Positions 20,901 through 26,765 of a stretch of 35,036 nt of DNA are shown in pieces. The stretch comes from a virus. Numbering within the stretch: position 1 is the stretch's first letter; each line of letters starts with the position of its first letter. The notes under the pieces are model-generated. The model did no database searches. It saw only the letters and a list, made by a program, of their open reading frames with translations, and was not told the origin of the DNA. The stretch covers positions 1-35,036 of IMG/VR virus record IMGVR_UViG_3300030104_001234. One strand, given 5' to 3'. A program made the position numbers and the translations under genes.

Positions 20901-23648
20901 GTCCTGCGCCCTTGCAGCAAGTGCCTCTACATCTGCACTTTGAAAATCCCCGTCCATCCTCGCAAACGGGGATTTCTTTGTTCTGTCAGGGTCATCAAAA
21001 ACCTGTGCCGCTTTTCTCTGCTCTCCCTCAGTGGGCATAAGATCGACGTTAGTTATCTGAGCAGCGGCCTCATGCACATTACCTACTGGGGTGTTGTGGA
21101 TAGTTGGAACCCATACGCCATGATCCCTATAAGCAGGGATGTCTAAGCGAAGACCTACACGTTGTCCCACGGGAATCTGATCCGCTTTACCGAGCTTCTC
21201 TTTTTTTCTTTTGTCTAAAGCGCCTCGCATTTCTTCTGTCGTTGCAGGCTCAGGAACAGCTTCAAAAGGAAGAACCGTTTTTAACTTATCGACCTCCTTA
21301 GCATACTCTTCCGCCGTTATCTCTCCTGCTCGTCTGCGTCGAGCTGCCTCGTTCAGAGCAGGGGTGCGTTCTGTTACGTCTTTATAATTCAACTTGATGC
21401 GGTCTACCTGCTCAAAGGTGGGGGCTTCTACTCGCGCCTGCTCGCCTTCAATACGGAGGTTGTCCGCTTCAAACAATGCCAGCGCATCAACAGGCTGCCC
21501 TGTTTCTTCTGTTAGCCTGATAGCTCTGGCAGCGTAACGCTGGGCAGTTAGTTGCCCCAACAGATCGGCCCTACGATCATTATGAGTGCCTGTAGCAATA
21601 ATCTGCTCCGCTACAGTGGAGCGAATTTTGTTGGTGTCCTCCACTAGCTTGTTAAGGGTGGCCTTACCTACCCCCGGAGCAATGCGATCTAACGCCCTTG
21701 CTTGAAGCTGTTGCTCTATGTTGTCCGCCTCTTCCGCAATCCCGCTAGTTTCATAGTCGGCGGCTTCTCTTGCTGTCATGCCTTCTATGTCAAAGCGAGT
21801 ATGTTCAAGAAGCTGTTCAAACCCCTGCTTACCAAGTATGTGTCTTATATAAGTTGCCGTGTCGATCTCAACGTCATTTCCTTCAACGGCAGCCTCCTGC
21901 AAAGAAGCGCTTTCTAAACCTAGCGTCTCCGCTAGGCTGCCGTCCTGATCGAACCGCATAACTTCTTCAGCGGGGATGTAGACGGTGTCTATTCCGTCTT
22001 CCTTTAATTTATCGGACATTACATCCGCCGCTGTGGACAATTTTTCAGTAGGGATGCCTTGGAGGTTCCCTTGTAAATCTTGTTGCCCTTTCAACCATGC
22101 TTTTGCCTTTTTTGCGTCGGCGCGTCTCTTGATATCTCCAGCGCCAGCGATCACTCCTTCAACAGCAACGCTTGACGGGTTCGACCCCCCAAGCATCTCC
22201 AGCATAATCTCTGCGCTGTCTAAGCTCTGACCGCTGAGCGTTTGAGCAAGCCACTCTCCCAGACCCTCCGTCCCCAGCTCGCTCATTGTAGCTAAGCCAA
22301 ATTTTGTTAGGGAACTCTTATCTAAACGGCCTATACGCCCTAAGAACGCATATCCTAGGGCTTGCCCTGTGCCTACCCCTAGACCCCGGCCTTTATCAAA
22401 CTTGGCAGCAGCGCTTTTTACAGCAGGGTTGCTAATTAAAGCCCTCACACCTTCCGGTGTAGTGATATCGACGCCCGTTTCTTCTTTAATTGTCTCAATT
22501 TTTTCTGGGCTAAAATTAAAAAACTCGCTCGCCATTCCTCCTGCTGTGCTAACAACGCCGCCTAACCCTACACGGCTAGCTAAAAGCCCAGAAGCTACAA
22601 CTGGCCCCTGCTGTATCATCTGCCCCGTAGCAAAAGAGGTAACGTCATCAGGCCGAGTAGCAAGAACATCCAGAAAGCCAAGTATCTTGTCTGGCAAAGA
22701 AGCGTCTTTAAGAGCAACAATTTCGTCTATGACTGCCTTCTCACCCTCGCTACGAGGAAGCCCTGAAAAGGTTTCAACAAGGTCTATTATTTTGAAAAGG
22801 TCTTGTTCCGCTTCTTGCCGCAACCTCTCCGCATCTTCTTCACTGGTAAACAGACGAGCGCCTACTTTTGCCAGCCCTTCAAAACTTCCGCTAATAAGCT
22901 CGCTGGGAGTGCGTAGGATGTTACGGGCTAAAGGGGGCATCCAAGATAACAAAGGGTCGGTTTCTTCGTCCTCGTAGAACCCCTCAAAGAAAAGGTCGGA
23001 AACAGGTCTGCCAGCAGTGTCTGCTCTTGCCAAGGCAGATTTAGCTAAAAAAGAATAATAATTTATCTTTGAACGAAACCGCATAAGGTTGGCGTTTATC
23101 TCTAACCAAGGAGCTGGTTCAGCCTCTAACATTGCTCCCCGCATAGCCTCTGTTGCTTTTTCAGAAGCATACATAAGAGGGATTTCATTTCGTAAGATGG
23201 CTGCTACTTCTCTATTGACTGCCATCTTCTCCCTAGTGGCCGTGGTCTTTGCCAAGATAGCCCGGTGATCTTGCCAGCCTGCCATTTGGACAATCTTGTT
23301 AGGGGATGCTTTTTGAATAAGCCCTAGGGGCATGTTCGTAGCCTCGGCCAGCGCTTTCTGTTTAGCCAGCGCGCCCCCATCAATGTCAAAAGCGGAATTG
23401 TAATTTCTCATAGCCTCAACTGTGAGAGGGTGCGCTCTTCGCTTTTGACGAGCGGCTTCTGTACCCGGAAGGGCGGAGCCAAACACAGAAAACTGAGGCT
23501 GCCGGTCAGCGTTAAGAAGGTTGTTTACAGGCGCGGCGTCTGCAGTGGCGTCCATAAAAGGGGACGTGTTCGATTCTTGTAAAGACGCTCCCAAAATACC
23601 TTGGGAAATTGTAATTGAAGTCTTTGGGCTGATAGGCTCCCTAGCCAT
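14991..23648 (-). CDS. giant internal virion (ejection) polyvalent protein, 2885 aa
   Basis: This fills the place of T7 gp16 but is over twice its size. Many segments are typical of phage polyvalent proteins. There is a long helical N-terminal part with hydrophobic helices (EGLGEWLAQTLSGQSLDSAE). A YDPERHSFFYDR block lies near residue 926. A WQNLNGNFDPLTIDLWLRR block lies near residue 1241. A zinc-protease-like FLHESGHFWLE (HESGH at bases 18855-18869) is near residue 1594. The C-terminal region from about residue 2470 (ADRVVRMSQSGGGAKDLAAI) resembles the large polyvalent protein domain LPD38. I see no transglycosylase motif. It is probably ejected into the host, forming or loading the DNA conduit and delivering a protease. 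ATG 23648 comes 2 bases after the upstream stop; ATG 23672 overlaps that gene and has no ribosome site. Confidence 0.82.
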   Translation of the reverse strand: MAREPISPKTSITISQGILGASLQESNTSPFMDATADAAPVNNLLNADRQPQFSVFGSALPGTEAARQKRRAHPLTVEAMRNYNSAFDIDGGALAKQKALAEATNMPLGLIQKASPNKIVQMAGWQDHRAILAKTTATREKMAVNREVAAILRNEIPLMYASEKATEAMRGAMLEAEPAPWLEINANLMRFRSKINYYSFLAKSALARADTAGRPVSDLFFEGFYEDEETDPLLSWMPPLARNILRTPSELISGSFEGLAKVGARLFTSEEDAERLRQEAEQDLFKIIDLVETFSGLPRSEGEKAVIDEIVALKDASLPDKILGFLDVLATRPDDVTSFATGQMIQQGPVVASGLLASRVGLGGVVSTAGGMASEFFNFSPEKIETIKEETGVDITTPEGVRALISNPAVKSAAAKFDKGRGLGVGTGQALGYAFLGRIGRLDKSSLTKFGLATMSELGTEGLGEWLAQTLSGQSLDSAEIMLEMLGGSNPSSVAVEGVIAGAGDIKRRADAKKAKAWLKGQQDLQGNLQGIPTEKLSTAADVMSDKLKEDGIDTVYIPAEEVMRFDQDGSLAETLGLESASLQEAAVEGNDVEIDTATYIRHILGKQGFEQLLEHTRFDIEGMTAREAADYETSGIAEEADNIEQQLQARALDRIAPGVGKATLNKLVEDTNKIRSTVAEQIIATGTHNDRRADLLGQLTAQRYAARAIRLTEETGQPVDALALFEADNLRIEGEQARVEAPTFEQVDRIKLNYKDVTERTPALNEAARRRRAGEITAEEYAKEVDKLKTVLPFEAVPEPATTEEMRGALDKRKKEKLGKADQIPVGQRVGLRLDIPAYRDHGVWVPTIHNTPVGNVHEAAAQITNVDLMPTEGEQRKAAQVFDDPDRTKKSPFARMDGDFQSADVEALAARAQDVINDPEWTQVGYDPERHSFFYDRSDQRPVVSAEEVIQVGPLVLAKNVQYGDAETFLFQDGSLVDAAQNLKDDPAAYGVDAANLQRVSPIYRPEALPVERLPSNMEAALWLEEQFPGTPITDFTEPLTSQQIEEIALVMAAEAQLAMENTGNASDWYSSAILRALDVLAFKYPMITDDAAAAEGGFGTASNARFVLTYIMAVTSQNLDVAANSKATDEAFGQMVEMVKKGHNHGQIPMLREWGTGDKQEAMGDNFDKFLPMVNAMPGDSFAEKLTALDALFRESKTVREWEVEMKAAGIPYSPPGQTAKDAVVYGSSTLGPKIGNGFWQNLNGNFDPLTIDLWLRRTWGRMTGKSIGNPEALPAQRDRLRRAAARSLSKRGGDQDHVAALKQIMAGMQEQIDSLNPVKFSRKKDFNAEKKRLKARLKIMEDVVPDLEGLQVPEPWSDAYANNDAELLGYAKRLLSAWNVEYNRLRESGPVPKELQPTWARAAKTIITNLSKPLDQVANGTQRKQIEAAGAKAKEVLQQRGIELTVADLQAVLWYPEKELWGALTTELATDEDGVAIVPPNPLNASYDTTFANILREQGYAVEGIEGLTEGRDGAGAVSGQDARPVEPEGVTGVGQTGTGRPREAALEQTGAQADPRGGFTPSDLITDQDDNPVNLIQIFEKADQSTFLHESGHFWLEQLKSDAAAVGGQFQRDFDIVTKWWGSRSLEIKEEAIRRAKKKKDKASVAALQKMTDAQVKAYIRQGDLRGKGVNDPSNEFSWLSIAMHENFARGVESYFATGNAPSLALADAFASFAAWIQSVYRRLIGTDIQMSDEVTAVLDRMLAADEEIAVAQGQYDLASIFDTADRAGMTDEQFNAYQQKMQRAKNQSQANQRAKHISELQDSRRKWWQEERDTYKDEVTDEIKMQPAYRLLHTLITGGYADGSQPEAHERLGPIDRALLETYLAENGMSLSDLPRIGNKAVYAKGKNLVDPGTAARMFGFEDVHEMLQALKDLPKFDVAVNQALDRKMQELHGSMDVQGQEEATASVHGDHVAKVLAAELTALRTTQPAFKIKFIRAYAKGKLNRMKVSEVRPYKFLAAEKRHAKEAAAAVKKGDRVAAYQHQFQRLVNHYLALEALRAEKKLNTQRRSMKVYQNPKKKFPNIDARYVDAIKAHLEIVDFSAEVSDRRRALVELQAINQFIQEAEENDGAILQLPQWLTVKDTKENLNDMTYGEFIELYDSVKTLEKQGRLAKKLKVGQETRDRNKVIGEMKAALGGRKDAIATRLKDRALGGEDVFSRISSGAAGLDASLLKAEFLLEALDGAPLGIWHQTIYQPFADAYGLKNQLTADVSKMIQDRINQVDPKTRKGWGKRVDKKGLGKETTRLTRESLIMLALNTGNESNLEKTIQGYADIGWNINEELLAEVLDQLSKEEWDLVQSIWDEAEKLWPEVERIYRAEFGVSPDRVERRTVSTKHGEYAGGYFPMVYDYDHAGVKGSSASEKRTALEEMQGRAGQASVNSSMTKGRTGFSAPVNLQITRLTHGLETTIHYITHYDAVRNAKKILNDTGLRAELERKAGVKYARLLDAWVGSIASNNQDMARLTDIETLGEKAIRNTTVAALGFSYTTLVAQTFGLTTAYDRLLTDNGYGPVNAARMAGYLAEGIRKTFSGDHRNFVFEASPEMRFRIENTDRDLRENIKRLKGKDGRIDRGLEFSMRSIAAMQLYSVDIPVWTAAYNYALQQDPGDIDGANAVAYADRVVRMSQSGGGAKDLAAIQRSRGITKAATMFYSFFSALYGILRSVGKEFGEGVVRNPVGASMKAATRIFILVTLQEAASAFIKGKLPEWEPEDEEDESLGEFLATRTATGLLSGIPLVRDVAVGVVSDYGYGGSPAGMFGEAIEKLLKNSARKLEDGDETSWVEVVKPAVIVGAVATGKVPAIQVNRFIDGLEALYEEQPGWEWHDLLSGYDADIAAKRD

Positions 23649-23650
23649 AT

Positions 23651-25801
23651 TTAGGGTGTCCCCTTCAACCATTTCTCAAAGTCAGATTTAACTTGAGCAA
23701 CGCCTCTAGCGGTTCCTGCAAGAGCGGTTAGGCTCATAATCTCTTGTGCAAAACTTGCCTTTGTTAACGGCTTGTTTGCCGCTGCAAGCCTGCTCTCTAT
23801 AAACTCGTAAGGGTAACCACTATTAGTTGCCATGTCGTCCATGTCATCTAAAGCATCAGCAGCAGCCTTCAGATTACGGAGGTCCGTAAGCGGAGGCTGT
23901 TGTTTATAATCGGGAGGCTTAGGAGATGGTACTGTAGCGCGGTTTTTATTTATAGCATCTGCGACTGCTTTAAGAGTTGGCCCCTCCTTAGTCCAAAAAG
24001 CAGCCTTATCTTTCATAACTGCATCTACTTCTGCAGGAGCAGCGCCTAGAGCAGTTGCGATTACTCTTCTATTCACCTTGCTGTCTTCAAGAGGAATAGT
24101 GTCTTTCACTAACCCGGCTGCAATAGCAACCTGATAGTCGTACTTATACTCACCCATTGGCCCAGTCTCAGCCATCTTTCTTGCGATTAAAAGGTTGGCG
24201 ACAGCCTGCTCTACAACAAGGTTGTCAGCAACTTTTCCTGTGCGCCCAAAAACCTCTTTTCGTACTCTAACAACCTCTTCCGCAATAGCGACAGAATGAT
24301 CTCGGATAACATTTTCTACTTCGGACCCCGGAAAGCCCATACGCTTTAGCGCTGTGGGCAGGCTAAAGTTACTCTTGATGTCCCCTAGCTTCTGTTCCAA
24401 GACAGTTGCTTTAGCCTGAAAAGCGGTAAGCTGTTCTCTGCTGACAAAACGACCAACTCCCCGCGCTTGGCCGTTTGGGCCTGTAGCAGAATTGTTTATT
24501 AGTTGAATGTAGTCTTCAGGGCTTGTTCTAGCCAAACGGGTCATATACCGGTCTACAGGATCGTTCTGTAGGCCTCCGCCGTTCTGTACATGCTCCATCT
24601 CTTGTCGGTTCTGACGGACACTTGCAACCCTGTCGATGCTCTGCAGAAGAAAAGCCTGAGCAACCTTGGGGTTTTGAGTAATAAGGTTGGGAATGTCCCT
24701 CATCGTAATAGGTATACCAGACGCCTCTTTAGCAAACGCAGCTTGTAACTCTGCATCTGTAACAGAAGTAAGCTCAGCAGCCCTAATCTTTAAGTGCCGA
24801 GTTAACTGGGTGGTCAGCCTAGCAATCTTATTTACATCTTTTTTACCTGCAGCTTGCACTGCCTTTAGCAGGTCTGCAGTTTTGTAGTTGGGGGGCAACC
24901 CCGCAAGAACCGTACCGAAATCAGCCTGCCCTCTAATTTCTTCTTGGAAGGGAAGAACCTTAGCTTGCAGCGTTGCGGCAGTCGGGGTGCCTGCAAGGAT
25001 ACCTTTATCTTTTGTATACGTATCAACAAGCTCAGCCGCCTTGGCAAAGTTGCCTCTAGAGATAAGCTCGTCAAAAACTTTTGAGATAACGAGTGTCTGC
25101 TGCTCCTGAACTAGAAGAGCAATTTGCTTAGGGTCAGTAATTCCTCCCTGCTTAGCCATGCCTATGGTACGGTCTGTAACAGAAGTGGTAACTTTTCCTA
25201 GCGCAGTGTCAAGAACCCCTTTGTTAAATCCAGCATCCGTTACCCCTTGAACAGCGCTAAGAGTAGCAGCACCAATAGTTGCCGCGACAGTTTGCTTCTG
25301 GACGAGCTTCCGCGCCTCTAACCCTTGAACAAAAGCGTCTTTAGTAAATTTTGTCTGGCTGGCTGCTATGGCAATGTCCGCAACCTCGCCTCCTGTAGCG
25401 GTGGCAAACTGGTAGTTGGAACGAATGTTTTTTAAGTCTTGCTGATACTGCTGCTCTAAACTGTAGCCGCCTCCCATCTGGCTGGAGTGCGTACCAGAGA
25501 GCATGTCTAAGCGTTCCTGCCCTTCGACACCCTTTATTTGTTTCTGGTAGTCAGCAGTACGCGCATCAATCTCTGCCTGCATTTTGAGACTGGAAACCTT
25601 GTCGTCTGCTTTGTTCATGGCGTCAAGGTCAGCGCCTAAAGTAGAAAGCGCTTGTCCAAGCTGAGCGGGAGTGTTAGCAGCCCCGCCGCCAAACATCTCA
25701 ATAGAGGTACTTAACCGCTGGAAAGGTTGAGGTGTAAAACCTGTCTTGACTGTTCCTACGGCCTGCCCCGGTGCTGCTACTGTTGTAATACGACTAGCCA
25801 T
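23651..25801 (-). CDS. internal virion protein, T7 gp15-like position, 716 aa
   Basis: The soluble, helix-rich protein has many Q, A and K residues and long coiled stretches (DDKVSSLKMQAEIDARTADY; TKFTKDAFVQGLEARKLVQK). It lies between the gp14-like and giant proteins, the order of T7 genes 14-15-16. Its length is near that of T7 gp15. No signal peptide or membrane segment is evident. It is expected to form part of the core inside the head and then the ejected tube across the periplasm. ATG 25801 overlaps the upstream stop (TAATG). The longer reading from 25813 starts with TTG inside the previous gene and is less likely. Confidence 0.78.
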   Translation of the reverse strand: MASRITTVAAPGQAVGTVKTGFTPQPFQRLSTSIEMFGGGAANTPAQLGQALSTLGADLDAMNKADDKVSSLKMQAEIDARTADYQKQIKGVEGQERLDMLSGTHSSQMGGGYSLEQQYQQDLKNIRSNYQFATATGGEVADIAIAASQTKFTKDAFVQGLEARKLVQKQTVAATIGAATLSAVQGVTDAGFNKGVLDTALGKVTTSVTDRTIGMAKQGGITDPKQIALLVQEQQTLVISKVFDELISRGNFAKAAELVDTYTKDKGILAGTPTAATLQAKVLPFQEEIRGQADFGTVLAGLPPNYKTADLLKAVQAAGKKDVNKIARLTTQLTRHLKIRAAELTSVTDAELQAAFAKEASGIPITMRDIPNLITQNPKVAQAFLLQSIDRVASVRQNRQEMEHVQNGGGLQNDPVDRYMTRLARTSPEDYIQLINNSATGPNGQARGVGRFVSREQLTAFQAKATVLEQKLGDIKSNFSLPTALKRMGFPGSEVENVIRDHSVAIAEEVVRVRKEVFGRTGKVADNLVVEQAVANLLIARKMAETGPMGEYKYDYQVAIAAGLVKDTIPLEDSKVNRRVIATALGAAPAEVDAVMKDKAAFWTKEGPTLKAVADAINKNRATVPSPKPPDYKQQPPLTDLRNLKAAADALDDMDDMATNSGYPYEFIESRLAAANKPLTKASFAQEIMSLTALAGTARGVAQVKSDFEKWLKGTP

Positions 25802-26316
25802 TATGACCACCAATTCGCTTCTTTACCCGCTGACGCAATTTTACCTGCGCTACCAAGCAAAGTGCCAGCGGCAGCCATAAACGGGCTATAGCTGCTTGCC
25901 TCTAGACGGTTAAGCCCCGCTTGGGCTTGATAGTTAATCCCTTGTATTTCGGCAGAGCGCGCTTCTTGCTCGTAATTATCGCTCAACTTTAAGATGTCGT
26001 ACTCGCCTATTTCCATGATGTCCTGCTGAATAAGGGAGTAGGTGCTGTCTGCCGTATCGTCTACAAGAAGGCCTCTCCCACCCATAGTAGCGCGTGCAGA
26101 ACTCTTTGTGTCCCCAACCCGACGACGCTGCTCACTTAGCGCTTGCTCTTTGTTCTGGCGGATACGATCTGCGTTCTGCTGAGCGATGACTGCGTTGTTC
26201 TCGGCTACCTGCGCCTGATACCGCGCCTGAGCCTGAGCAGCTTGGGCCTGCTGGTACGCCCCCATAACGCTTACGGCGGTACTGGCCACAGTAGCTACAG
26301 CGGTTGTAACAGCCAT
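25801..26316 (-). CDS. internal virion protein, T7 gp14-like, 171 aa
   Basis: It begins with a hydrophobic alanine/valine-rich helix (VATVASTAVSVMGAYQQA), then a long Q/A coil (QARYQAQVAENNAVIAQQ) and the block RRRVGDTKSSARATMGGRGL. Helices and a small glycine/alanine-rich C-terminal segment (AAAGTLLGSAGKIASAG) follow. This layout is standard for gp14-type ejection proteins, which insert into the outer membrane of the host. The gene order supports it. The stop and the next start share one base. Confidence 0.82.
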   Translation of the reverse strand: MAVTTAVATVASTAVSVMGAYQQAQAAQAQARYQAQVAENNAVIAQQNADRIRQNKEQALSEQRRRVGDTKSSARATMGGRGLLVDDTADSTYSLIQQDIMEIGEYDILKLSDNYEQEARSAEIQGINYQAQAGLNRLEASSYSPFMAAAGTLLGSAGKIASAGKEANWWS

Positions 26317-26765
26317 TACCTCAGCCCCTTTGCGTAAACACGTTCAATAGGTTGATACCCCATTCTTTCAAAAATTTTACCAACATCAAAATGTAATTTT
26401 ACTTTGTTAATTACCTTAGTCACCCCTTTGCCCCGCAAGGCTGCCTCAGCGTGTTTAAACATCTTTAAACCAGCGCTTCCTTTTCTATGTTGAGGAGAAA
26501 GCCAGAATAAATCCCCTTCAGCAAAAACTTCGTCAACGTAATGCAAGGAGCGGGAAATAAGGTACACAACATATCCTACTAGCTCCCCCTCTTGCCGAAC
26601 GGTAGTAATGTGTAACTTGTCGTGGTCCTGCATAAATTTGTAGACATCCCAATCGGGGCTCAATTTTACAGTATCCTTGTCTAGAGCTATCTGCTCCCAA
26701 TGCTCGCAGAGCAACGGGGCAACTTCTCCCATAACGTCGTATAGACTTTCTGTTGCAAATTGCAT
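26316..26765 (-). CDS. GNAT-family N-acetyltransferase, 149 aa
   Basis: The fold order is clear: an N-terminal helix pair, then the strand ELVGYVVYLIS. The acetyl-CoA loop region (DLFWLSPQHRKGSAGLKMFK), helix, and the closing strand with FERMGYQPIERVYAKGL follow. The pyrophosphate-binding segment HRKGSAG fits the R/Q-x2-G-x-G/A rule. The enzyme would acetylate an unknown amine or protein. Acetyltransferases in this exact place between tail tube and ejection genes are recurrent in podoviruses, by memory. Local base composition is AT-rich (17 of 60 G or C at 26341-26400), unlike most of the window, hinting at later gain. It shares one base with each neighbour. Confidence 0.82.
   Translation of the reverse strand: MQFATESLYDVMGEVAPLLCEHWEQIALDKDTVKLSPDWDVYKFMQDHDKLHITTVRQEGELVGYVVYLISRSLHYVDEVFAEGDLFWLSPQHRKGSAGLKMFKHAEAALRGKGVTKVINKVKLHFDVGKIFERMGYQPIERVYAKGLR

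Noticed and set aside
22369-22977. 202-residue plus-strand open frame, and similar ones at 18648-19247 and 29899-30498
   Set aside because: They are antisense to long real genes, with biased S/P/R composition typical of shadow frames.
25784-25800. TAATACGACT match to the T7 promoter core on the plus strand
   Set aside because: It is within coding sequence at the N-terminus of a minus-strand gene, points against the late operon, and the downstream half of the T7 consensus is missing.
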